64,000 bases of DNA from Hoyosella sp. YIM 151337 (GTDB taxonomy: Bacteria; Actinomycetota; Actinomycetes; Mycobacteriales; Mycobacteriaceae), in NCBI RefSeq assembly GCF_026041215.1, contig NZ_JAPEIQ010000013.1, forward strand, positions 62,001 through 126,000, in the 5' to 3' direction. The notes under the pieces are model-generated. The model was not told where the DNA came from and ran no database searches. It saw nothing but the letters and a program-made list of their open reading frames with translations. Both the position numbers and the translations under genes were made by a program. Numbering within the stretch: position 1 is the stretch's first letter; the number at the start of each line of letters is the position of its first letter. Of the stretch, positions 57,501-64,000 are shown piece by piece.

Positions 57501-58229
57501 CGCTTCGGGCAGGTCGGCGTACCAGTCGTAGAACGACAACATCGTGCCGCCCAGCATCGATACGAAACGGGCGCCAACCGCGTGCGAGACCATCGACATC
57601 GCCGGGATCGGTGAGAACCCAGCGACCCGGTCCGGTCCGTACTTTTTGATCGTGTGAACGTGCGCCGCAGCGACCATTTCGGCCGCTTCCCACCATTCGG
57701 CCCGAACGAAGCCACCTTTGCCGCGGGCGTTCTTGTAGCGGCGCGACTGCTCTGGGTCATCGGCGATATCGGCCCACGCCAGCACGGGATCCTTAAGCCG
57801 TTCCTTCGCTGCCCGGTACATTTCAAGCAACGTCCCCCGAACGTAGGGGTAACGGATCCGCGCGGGTGAATAGGTGTACCAGGAGAACGATGCGCCGCGA
57901 GGGCAGCCGCGCGGCTCGTATTCAGGTTTGTCGGCACCGATCGACGGATAGTCGGTCTGTTGCGCTTCCCAGGTGATGATTCCGTCTTTGACGTAGATCT
58001 TCCACGAACACGATCCGGTGCAGTTCACTCCGTGTGTGGAACGAACAACCTTGTCGTAGGACATGCGATCGCGGTAGAAAGCGTCCGCTTGTCGCCCGCC
58101 AGACTTGTGCACCGTGCGCAAGTCGGCGGAGGCGTCGCCGCGCTGAAAATGACGGCCAAGGCGCAGCAGTGATTCGGCGATGTCTGGACTGCTTACACTG
58201 CGCGCGCGAGAGTGGGCAAGGTCGGTCAC
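54531..58229 (-). CDS. narG: respiratory nitrate reductase alpha subunit
   Basis: A 1232-residue molybdenum enzyme that reduces nitrate to nitrite in the cytoplasm. The N-terminal FS0 cluster ligands are HGVNCTGSC and CPRGAS; the Mo-binding Asp region is MWGSNVPVTRTPDAH. No twin-Arg signal peptide is present, consistent with the membrane-bound cytoplasm-facing type. The GTG is chosen because GAGAGGAC precedes it and the length then equals typical NarG; longer frames upstream enter the promoter region. It is the first gene of narGHJI; narK and the narX/narL regulators are not adjacent. Confidence 0.96.
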   Translation of the reverse strand: MTDLAHSRARSVSSPDIAESLLRLGRHFQRGDASADLRTVHKSGGRQADAFYRDRMSYDKVVRSTHGVNCTGSCSWKIYVKDGIITWEAQQTDYPSIGADKPEYEPRGCPRGASFSWYTYSPARIRYPYVRGTLLEMYRAAKERLKDPVLAWADIADDPEQSRRYKNARGKGGFVRAEWWEAAEMVAAAHVHTIKKYGPDRVAGFSPIPAMSMVSHAVGARFVSMLGGTMLSFYDWYADLPEASPQVFGDQTDVPESADWFDAGYLIMWGSNVPVTRTPDAHYMTEARYRGQKVIVVSPDYADNTKFADEWLPARPGTDGALAMSMGHVILKEFFVEKTTPRFLSYVRTYTDLPFLVTLEERGGGFVPGKFLTAADLGSDAEGAEFKTVLLDSETGEPFVPNGSLGHRFTASGKGQWNLDLGDRVPALTLHGGAEAAEVRLPRFDTPTPEVLTRGVPVRTVAGKRVTTVFDLMLAQYGVHRDGLPGSWPQGYDDASETYTPAWQEAITGVKAASAAKIAREFADNAERSGGRSMILMGAGTNHWFHSDQIYRSFLALTLLTGCQGVNGGGWAHYVGQEKCRPLTGWGTLAFGLDWARPPRQMQGTIFWYLATDQWRYDPFTSEVVASPLAKGAFRGRTAADNIALASRLGWMPSYPTFNRNPLDLVDDAERLGKDPIDHVVDGLKTGHLQFACEDPDAPENFPRVLTVWRSNLLGSSAKGNEYFLKHFLGADTNLRASDTEGIRPEEVKWRDEAPAGKLDLLLSLDFRMTSTTLFSDVVLPAATWYEKHDLSSTDMHPFVHAFSPAISPPWETKTDFDAFHRIARGFGWLAEKHLGKRKDIVATPLMHDTADATAQPGGTVKDWKKGECEPIPGKTMPKLTVVERDYPALADKMAALGPLVEQIGLTVKGVTTYPAEEVEYLKGVNGVVPTGAAAGRPSLKKDTDAAEAILALSGTTNGRLATEGFHSLETRTGTKLADLAAEHEGKRITFADTQARPVPVITSPEWSGSESGGRRYSPFTINTERLKPWHTLTGRQHFYLDHDWMSEIGEQLPVFRPPLDMTALFSEPRIGDVANREGTAGVTVRYLTPHSKWSIHSAYQDNLHMLTLSRGGQTIWMSAVDAEKIGVADNDWIEAVNRNGVVVARAIVSHRMPEGTVFMYHAQDRAVDVPRIERTGKRGGIHNALTRVMIKPSHLIGGYAQQSFAINYHGPTGNQRDEVTTIRRRAQEVDY

Positions 58230-58317
58230 AACTGTCCTCTCGTAGGACCACCAGAAGCCGGTTCGTAAACTCCGGCATCTCGTGCAAACTGCGATGGGCT
58301 GGGCAGGTGGAGATGAC

Positions 58318-58345
58318 TGTATATACGGGTTGACCTGCGACTCAA
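58318..58345 (-). promoter_or_regulatory. probable narG promoter with overlapping inverted repeat
   Basis: On the minus strand TTGAGT (-35) and TATACA (-10) stand 16 bases apart, giving a leader of roughly 80 bases to the narG GTG. GTTGA and TCAAC, reverse complements eight bases apart (58329-58346), cover the -35 box and spacer and may be a regulator site. The spacing differs from a classical FNR site (six bases between TTGA and TCAA). Confidence 0.5.
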
Positions 58346-58449
58346 CGCGCGCTGCGCATCGCACCATGCGGTGTGGAAACCCGTGCGGAGCGCGCAATGC
58401 GGCAGTTACACACGAGGCGCCGGCCGAGGTGGGCACATGCGTGTGAACA

Positions 58450-58462
58450 GCGCATTATGCGC
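58450..58462. promoter_or_regulatory. 13-bp perfect palindrome
   Basis: GCGCATTATGCGC has complementary six-base arms around one T. It lies in the middle of the narG-kinase gap, about 220 bp from narG and 300 bp from the kinase start. It is operator-like; no assigned regulator. Confidence 0.4.
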
Positions 58463-58759
58463 CGCGCTCCTTCAGGTCGCTGCGGCGCGGTGAAGTGTGC
58501 GGAACAGAAATTTAACGTTGCGAAACGCACGAGACGAATTGCCCGCAGGGATGCGGGTGCAGGAATCTCACACCTAGGGTGGCTGGGCATCCTCGGCGCG
58601 GGGGCGCAAGATTGCTAACAAGAGTTAAGGAGCGTAGACGCCCTCCGAGTCTGGTGGGAAACTAAGAACGGGCAGCCCGCACCTGGTGAGAGGATCGCTC
58701 GTGGCGCCGGCGACACAGTTCGGGTCTGTCGTCCGTCCCGCAATAGGAGGCTGGACGAA

Positions 58760-61700
58760 ATGACAAGCGAAGGGGACACTCCCGGCACAGCCGGCAGACC
58801 GTATTCCGGAGGCAGCGCCGATGGCGCCGGACTCGCGGACGAACTCGCAGCTGCCGGGTTTACCAGTGCCAAGCTGGTGGGCCGCGGCGGTTTCGGCACC
58901 GTCTATCGGTGTGTACAAGCGGCAGTGGGCCGTGTTGTCGCCGTTAAAGTGCTTTCATCCGATCTGGATCGTGACAACCGCGAGCGGTTTCTCCGCGAAG
59001 GCCATGCGATGGGGCGGTTGTCCGGCCATCCCAATATCGTGAACATCATCCAGGTCGGTACAACGGCATCCGGACGCCCATACATAGTGATGCCGTTTCA
59101 CCCGCGCGACTCGCTCGCCGTGCGCTTGCGACGGCATGGACCGATGGCGTGGAGCAGCGCGATCAGCATCGGAGTCAAGCTCGCGGGAGCGCTCGAAACG
59201 GCACACCGCGTCGGGACCCTGCATCGCGACGTCAAACCGGGCAACATCCTCATGTCCGATTACGACGAGCCGCGACTCACCGACTTTGGCATAGCCCGCA
59301 TCGAGGGTGGTTTCGAAACCGCCACCGCCGCCTTCACCGGCTCGCTTGCATACACCGCACCGGAAGTGCTCCAAGGTGGCAAACCCACGCTTGCCGCCGA
59401 CATCTACGCGCTCGGCGCGACCCTGTTCGCACTGATCACCGGGAAAGCCGCCCACGACCGCCGCACCGGCGAAGAGCTCGTCGCTCAGTACGTGCGCATC
59501 ACGACCCAGCAGATTCCGGATCTTCGGCCGCGCGGCATACCCGACGTCGTCTGTACGGCCATCGAGACGGCGATGGCCCTCCAGCCTGAGGATCGCTGGT
59601 CCAGCGCCGAGGAGTTTGGCCACGCGCTGCAAGCCGCGCAAGAACGTTTTGGGCTGCCGGTCGACGATATGGCGATTCCTGAGTTCGATGAGAGCGAGGG
59701 CAGCGACGAAACATTCGCCAGCGGCTTCGGGGCTGGTGGCTCCGGTCTTACGGAGACCGTCTCCCCTGGCTATAACGAATTCACGCCCCCTTCACCTACT
59801 GCACCGCCCACCGAAGCAGCTCCTGCACCGCCACCTGCTATTCCGCCCGCGAAACCGGCTGAACAGGCAGGAGCCGCCGCCAGCCCAGCGCCTACAGCCG
59901 AGCCGTCGCACCGCGCTGCGCCGCCGGAGACTCGTCGAAGCCGCGCGCGAAGGATTTCTGCCTACGCGGCGATCGTCCTCATTCCGATCCTCATCGCCGG
60001 TGTGACATGGGCATTGTGGCCGCGCGGCGGAGCAGCGGCGTGCACGATGCCGCCGTACTCCCACGATGAATGCTCATTCGAGACAGTGGCGGCGACCTGG
60101 CTGCCGTATTCGGACGCGCCGCTATCCCGGCAGCAAACCGCGACCGCGGTAGACGAGGGCGGCATTGTCTGGGTGATCGGTGGCCTCGATGACAACGGGG
60201 CGGGCAGCGACGCGGTCCGCGGATACGATCCAGGCGGGGGGCGCCAATGGCGCACCGGACTGAGCCTGCCTGAGCCAGTGGACCACGCGGCCGCCGTTGT
60301 CTACAACGGTGACCTCGTCGTTATTGGCGGCTGGCTCGATGATGGATCCAGCGTTACTGGCCAGGCACTCACGCTCCGTGAGGGGCGCCGTTGGGTCGAA
60401 TTGCCGCCGCTCAACCACCCCCGCGCCGCCGCTGCGGCCGCTGTCGCGGATGGCAAGATAGTAGTTTTTGGTGGTCAGGCGAACGGTGAGCTCGTTACTG
60501 AAACCGAGGTGTTCGACGGAAACGAGTGGTCCACAGCCGCACCCATTCCGGTACCCCGTGAACATCTCGGTGCGGCCACGGACGGCACCTACGTGTATGC
60601 GGTCGGGGGCCGGCAGCTTTCGGTTGACGCCAACACCGCAGCATTCGAACGGTACGACCCCGCGGCAGACACGTGGACGCAACTGCCAGACCTGCCCACC
60701 CCGCGCGGCGGCCTCGGGGCTGCATACTCCGACGGCCGGATCATCGCGGTCGGCGGTGAACTGCCCGATCGCGTCAGCGGCGCCGCCGAGGCGTACGACC
60801 TCGCTTCTGAAACCTGGTCAGAGCTCCCCGAGCTCGGAACCCCGCGGCACGGATTATCAGTGGCGGCGGTTCGCGGGGAAGTTCAGGCGATCGGCGGTGC
60901 AACGCAGATCGGGCATCGCAATGCGACCGCGAGCACGGAAACCCTCCGCATCCCCGCACCGCGCACAGATACCGACTGGTGGATCGAGGTGGCCGAGCCG
61001 GGCACGCCAAGGCAATGGTCGGCCGCAGCTGTCGTCGACGGACTTGCCTGGGTAGCTGGGGGCATCGATGACCGTGGATCGACGGCACTCGTCGAGGCGT
61101 TTGATCCCAGCGGACGGCCCCCCGATTGGCGTCGCGGACTGGCACCACCGCTGCCGGTCGACGTGAATCACGCGGCGGCCGTGTCGTACCGCAACGAGCT
61201 AGTGCTCATCGGCGGCTGGTCGGCGGAAGGGGGCGACACCTCCGCGGTTGTGTCCGACCGTGTATTCGCTCTGCGCAGCGGCCAGTGGACCGAACTTCCG
61301 GCATTGAATCATCCGCGTGCCGCGGCCGCCGCAGCGGTCGCCGGAAACAAGATCGTTGTGCTAGGTGGCCAGTCAGACGGTGAACTCGTGCGCGAAACTG
61401 AGGTGTTCGATGGCACCGCGTGGACAGTCGCTGGCGATATCCCCACCCCCCGCGAACATCTCGCTGCAGCGAGCGACGGCACCTACGTGTACGCGATCGG
61501 CGGCCGTGAACTCACTGTGGATCGCAATTCCGCCGCGGTTGAGCGTTTTGACCCCGTGACCGGCAGGTGGGAGTTCCTGCCTCCGCTGCCGGAGCCCCGT
61601 GGCGGACTGGCAGCCACGTACGTCCAGACCGCGGCGCGGGAGGGCTACATCGTCATTGCGGGGGGTGAAGAGCCGACGCATGTGCTGTCCAGTGCCTTCG

Positions 61701-61867
61701 CCTTGAATCCCGCCACGGGCGCGTGGACCCAACTGCCGGACCTCCTGCGCGGGCGGCATGGGCTCTCGCTCGTCACAGTAGACACCACGGTGTACGCGGT
61801 TGGCGGCGCGACCCGGCCTGGCCACACCGCGTCGACCAGTGCGGCGGAAATGCTGAGCTTCGAGTGA
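58760..61867 (+). CDS. membrane Ser/Thr protein kinase with duplicated Kelch propeller
   Basis: A 1035-residue receptor kinase. Residues about 30-300 are a Hanks-type kinase: GRGGFGTVYR, AVKVL Lys, HRDVKPGNI and DFG. A Pro/Ala-rich linker (about 320-395) leads to one membrane helix (about 398-418). The outer part consists of two homologous Kelch-repeat halves, about 440-725 and 738-1030, with matching blocks such as LPPLNHPRAAAAAAVA / LPALNHPRAAAAAAVA and VPREHLGAATDGTYVYAVGG / TPREHLAAASDGTYVYAIGG (within each about 20 residues). It probably senses an external ligand and phosphorylates cytoplasmic targets. GGAGG precedes the ATG. Confidence 0.94.
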   Translation: MTSEGDTPGTAGRPYSGGSADGAGLADELAAAGFTSAKLVGRGGFGTVYRCVQAAVGRVVAVKVLSSDLDRDNRERFLREGHAMGRLSGHPNIVNIIQVGTTASGRPYIVMPFHPRDSLAVRLRRHGPMAWSSAISIGVKLAGALETAHRVGTLHRDVKPGNILMSDYDEPRLTDFGIARIEGGFETATAAFTGSLAYTAPEVLQGGKPTLAADIYALGATLFALITGKAAHDRRTGEELVAQYVRITTQQIPDLRPRGIPDVVCTAIETAMALQPEDRWSSAEEFGHALQAAQERFGLPVDDMAIPEFDESEGSDETFASGFGAGGSGLTETVSPGYNEFTPPSPTAPPTEAAPAPPPAIPPAKPAEQAGAAASPAPTAEPSHRAAPPETRRSRARRISAYAAIVLIPILIAGVTWALWPRGGAAACTMPPYSHDECSFETVAATWLPYSDAPLSRQQTATAVDEGGIVWVIGGLDDNGAGSDAVRGYDPGGGRQWRTGLSLPEPVDHAAAVVYNGDLVVIGGWLDDGSSVTGQALTLREGRRWVELPPLNHPRAAAAAAVADGKIVVFGGQANGELVTETEVFDGNEWSTAAPIPVPREHLGAATDGTYVYAVGGRQLSVDANTAAFERYDPAADTWTQLPDLPTPRGGLGAAYSDGRIIAVGGELPDRVSGAAEAYDLASETWSELPELGTPRHGLSVAAVRGEVQAIGGATQIGHRNATASTETLRIPAPRTDTDWWIEVAEPGTPRQWSAAAVVDGLAWVAGGIDDRGSTALVEAFDPSGRPPDWRRGLAPPLPVDVNHAAAVSYRNELVLIGGWSAEGGDTSAVVSDRVFALRSGQWTELPALNHPRAAAAAAVAGNKIVVLGGQSDGELVRETEVFDGTAWTVAGDIPTPREHLAAASDGTYVYAIGGRELTVDRNSAAVERFDPVTGRWEFLPPLPEPRGGLAATYVQTAAREGYIVIAGGEEPTHVLSSAFALNPATGAWTQLPDLLRGRHGLSLVTVDTTVYAVGGATRPGHTASTSAAEMLSFE
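60084..61864 (+). repeat. internal tandem duplication in kinase ectodomain
   Basis: The coding sequence for two successive Kelch halves of about 290 residues each. Order of matching motifs is the same in both: VVIGGW/VLIGGW, LNHPRAAAAAAVA, IVVFGGQANGELV/IVVLGGQSDGELV, TETEVFDG/RETEVFDG, DGTYVYA(V/I)GGR and GRHGLS/PRHGLS. This points to duplication of a whole propeller rather than of single repeats. Confidence 0.85.
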
Positions 61868-61918
61868 GTCTGGCGCAACCACCAGCACGCAACAAGAGCG
61901 TGACGACACTCGGCCTGT

Positions 61919-62698
61919 CTAGACGCACAGCCCTTCGCCGGTGACGCCGCGTGCACACATCACCGTGCGTTCAACGGTGCGCAGCGTGACTGCACCTTCT
62001 GTAGTTTCCGTCTCAGCCGCGTCCTCCGCGGGCAAGCCAAAAACGTGCAGCCGGTAACCCATCACGGAGTCATCTCCGAGTCCCACGACGTCGTATGTCA
62101 CCTCGTGCAAATCCCCACGTTCCGCGGGCCCGGACTTCACGACACGTGAAGGCGGCTCGTCTGACGCGTAGAACTCCGCGACCTGCAGCCCCAGCTCTTC
62201 AATGGAGTCCGCACTGAAGCGGCCTTCGGCCTCGACGATCGCGCTCGTGGCGTCATCAGTCTGGCCGAGCTGGGTGAGGTTACGGGCGTTTACCCAGCCG
62301 GTGCTTTCCCCAGAGTCCAGTTCGTACCAGGTTGAGTCGGGCAGCGACCAGTTGTTGCCGGTCGCGGTAAGAATCGCGGTCAGCGGATCGAGATCGCTGA
62401 TTACTGAGGCCGTTTCCCCGGGCGTTTCGAGCAGTGCGATCGTACCGGGGTATTCCACCCCGACGATCGTCATGTCCGCACCTGCTTCGGGGCCGAATAG
62501 GCTCGGTTCGCCTTCTAACGATTCGTCCTCGTCTGCCGGGTCCGCAGGTTCCTCGGTGGGGCTAACGGCCGTGGGCGGCACCGGCGGCACCGTGGTGTCG
62601 TCCGGCGCAGGAGCGTCAGGCTGCGCACACCCCGCTAGGACGAGGAATCCCGCTGCAGCGGCTGCAATCACGAGTCGATGCTTCACACGCGAGTCCAT
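61919..62698 (-). CDS. lipoprotein with SH3-like domain
   Basis: A 259-residue exported lipoprotein. The signal peptide ends in the lipobox LAGC (Cys near residue 24), followed by a Pro/Glu/Asp-rich linker (to about 70). Residues about 75-145 look like a bacterial SH3 fold (LLETPGETASVISDLDPLTA ... GWVNARNL), which often binds cell-wall peptides. A C-terminal domain (SADSIEELGLQVAEFYAS ... YRLHVFGLP) of unknown type follows, with two Cys near the end. It is convergent with the kinase gene and divergent from the MFS gene. Confidence 0.8.
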   Translation of the reverse strand: MDSRVKHRLVIAAAAAGFLVLAGCAQPDAPAPDDTTVPPVPPTAVSPTEEPADPADEDESLEGEPSLFGPEAGADMTIVGVEYPGTIALLETPGETASVISDLDPLTAILTATGNNWSLPDSTWYELDSGESTGWVNARNLTQLGQTDDATSAIVEAEGRFSADSIEELGLQVAEFYASDEPPSRVVKSGPAERGDLHEVTYDVVGLGDDSVMGYRLHVFGLPAEDAAETETTEGAVTLRTVERTVMCARGVTGEGLCV

Positions 62699-62796
62699 GC
62701 GCCCATGCTACGGCGCGCTGCCCGGTTTGCGCCGAACGTCTGCCGAGCTGTGACACTGCTGTCATCGCGCCGAGCGCGATTCGAGAGGATGACTGT

Positions 62797-64000
62797 ATGT
62801 CAACGCCTGCAGGTGCCAGCCCTGCCGGACCGAATCGTGCTTCGCCCGCAGGGACGCGCACAGCCTCGGTGAGCCCGTGGGCTGGTTTGTGGGCACTCTG
62901 CCTCGGGTTCTTTATGATCTTGATGGACACCACGATCGTCACCGTCGCGACCCCGACAATCATGCGCGAACTCGACACTGATATCGCGACCGCGGTCTGG
63001 GTCACCAGCGGTTACATGCTTGCGTTCGCGGTGCCACTGCTGATTACGGGCCGCCTCGGTGACCGGTTCGGCCCCAAACGCGTGTATCTCATTGGACTCG
63101 TCACATTCACCGCGGCATCGGTCGTATGCGGACTGTCCAGCACGATCGGGACACTGATTGCGGCCCGAGTCATCCAGGGCATCGGGGCGTCATTAATGTC
63201 CCCGCAAACGATGGCGGTCATCACCCGAACCTTTCCGCCGGAACGGCGCGGGACCGCAATGGGAATGTGGGGTGCCGTCGCGGGGGCGGCGACTCTAGCA
63301 GGGCCACTCCTCGGCGGACTGATTGTGGGGACGCTCGGCTGGGAGTGGATCTTTTTCGTCAACATCCCGCTCGGTTTGCTCGCTTTTGTGCTCGCATGGC
63401 GCCTTGTACCCAACCTGCCGCGCGCCGCGCGCAGTATCGACATGCTTTCGGTCGTACTGAGCGCGAGCGCTGTCTTCCTCATCGTGTTCGGCATCCAGGA
63501 GGGTGGAAAATACGATTGGGGCACCGTGACCGGCGTTGTGTCGATTCCCATGATGATTGCTGCGGGCACAGTGCTGTTCGTACTGTTCGTACTCCGGCAG
63601 GCGCTGACCTCGCGGGACCCCCTGCTGCCGTTATCAATTTTCCGCGACCGCAACTTCTCCCTGGCCGCGTTCGGCATCTTCACAATGGGTTTCGCCTCGG
63701 TGGGCATGTTCCTGCCCGTGATGCTGTACGCGCAGGAAGCGCTCGGCCTAAGCGCTGGGCAGGCCGCCGTGCTCCTCGTCCCTGTCGCCATCCTCGCGGG
63801 TGTACTCGCGCCATTGGCGGGGCGCTCCGTTGACCGCATTGACGCACGTGTGATCGCGGTTCCGTCGTTTTTCATCCTTGCGGCCTCGACGGTGTGGCTC
63901 GGTCTCATCATGCGCCCAGGGACACCGTTCTGGCTCCTAATGATCCCACTCGCGCTCATTGGCGCCGCTAACGCTGGCATCTGGTCCCCACTCTCAACGA
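62797..64000 (+). CDS. DHA2-family MFS multidrug exporter, 3' end outside window
   Basis: The first 401 codons of a major facilitator protein of the 14-helix DHA2 (EmrB/QacA) type. Seen: the first helix with FFMILMDTTIVTVATPTI, motif A as GRLGDRFGPKRVY, and motif C-like GAVAGAATLAGPLLGG. It exports drugs or metabolites by proton antiport. GAGAGG lies eight bases before the ATG. The reading frame is open to the window edge, so the C-terminal part is not seen. No regulator gene lies upstream. Confidence 0.93.
   Translation, partial: MSTPAGASPAGPNRASPAGTRTASVSPWAGLWALCLGFFMILMDTTIVTVATPTIMRELDTDIATAVWVTSGYMLAFAVPLLITGRLGDRFGPKRVYLIGLVTFTAASVVCGLSSTIGTLIAARVIQGIGASLMSPQTMAVITRTFPPERRGTAMGMWGAVAGAATLAGPLLGGLIVGTLGWEWIFFVNIPLGLLAFVLAWRLVPNLPRAARSIDMLSVVLSASAVFLIVFGIQEGGKYDWGTVTGVVSIPMMIAAGTVLFVLFVLRQALTSRDPLLPLSIFRDRNFSLAAFGIFTMGFASVGMFLPVMLYAQEALGLSAGQAAVLLVPVAILAGVLAPLAGRSVDRIDARVIAVPSFFILAASTVWLGLIMRPGTPFWLLMIPLALIGAANAGIWSPLST

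Larger units (their letters stand above)
58230..58759. other. 530-bp divergent regulatory region, no gene
   Basis: Gene-free stretch between narG and the kinase gene, longer than any other gap in the window. It holds a likely narG promoter (58318-58345), an inverted repeat over it, and the exact palindrome GCGCATTATGCGC at 58450-58462. Open frames inside lack ribosome-binding sites and domain features. No DosR-type site was seen. Confidence 0.7.

Noticed and set aside
58511-58526. GlnR-like site TTTAACGTTGCGAAAC upstream of narG
   Set aside because: The two halves are five bases apart instead of six and no second pair is clear, so it is not called.
58373-58618. Short open frames on both strands in the narG-kinase gap
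   Set aside because: No ribosome-binding site, Arg-rich translations, and overlap with regulatory palindromes.

Overview
The window is high-GC actinobacterial DNA with dense, mostly co-directional operons. Its content points to a mycolate-lineage actinomycete (order Mycobacteriales; a Hoyosella/Rhodococcus/Mycobacterium relative). The evidence is a DosS/DevS-type heme-GAF histidine kinase with DosR-like palindromes in front of many genes, a wax-ester/triacylglycerol synthase, an Acg-type nitroreductase, an Rv1733c-like protein, ergothioneine genes egtABCD, an AlkB alkane hydroxylase and a narGHJI operon. Genus assignment is inference from gene families, not from a search. No rRNA, tRNA, CRISPR array, insertion sequence or phage gene was seen.

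Layout. 0-0.9 kb: ECF sigma factor with a zinc-binding anti-sigma factor. 0.9-31 kb: a dormancy/hypoxia-type island. It holds a universal stress protein, a SulP transporter, a CtpF-like P-type ATPase behind DUF302 and DUF4389 genes, WS/DGAT, an Acg-type nitroreductase, a run of ppsA, HAD phosphatase, GH65 and devS, several small unknown proteins, a stand-alone E2 acyltransferase domain, a PRC-barrel protein, alpha/beta hydrolases, and a long minus-strand gene run (Rv1733c-like, CBS/Hrp1-like, His-rich secreted protein, polysaccharide deacetylase, P1B-5 ATPase fused to hemerythrin, zinc alcohol dehydrogenase, hydrolase). At least eight copies of a palindrome close to GGGACYWWRGTCCC lie about 60-110 bp upstream of the first genes of these units, which suggests one regulon. 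A DosR/DevR response regulator is not in the window.

31-43 kb: alkB without rubredoxin, a HhH-GPD repair protein, a secreted acidic protein, egtABCD in one tightly overlapping operon, a tandem duplication of a secreted AMIN-like protein gene with its promoter region, and a large nuclease-helicase. 43-51 kb: an ABC exporter heterodimer in which the two ATP sites are clearly unequal, a GNAT-Nudix fusion followed by a CsaA-like tRNA-binding protein, an SDR and an LtrA family protein. 51-58 kb: narIJHG on the minus strand with a 530-bp regulatory region. 58.7-64 kb: a membrane Ser/Thr kinase whose outer part is an internally duplicated Kelch propeller, a lipoprotein, and the start of a DHA2-type MFS exporter that runs off the window.

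As a whole, the first half looks like a programme for low-oxygen or energy-limited survival: redox sensing by DevS, storage-lipid synthesis, gluconeogenesis and trehalose turnover, ion pumps and stress proteins. The nitrate reductase could supply anaerobic respiration, and ergothioneine redox buffering.
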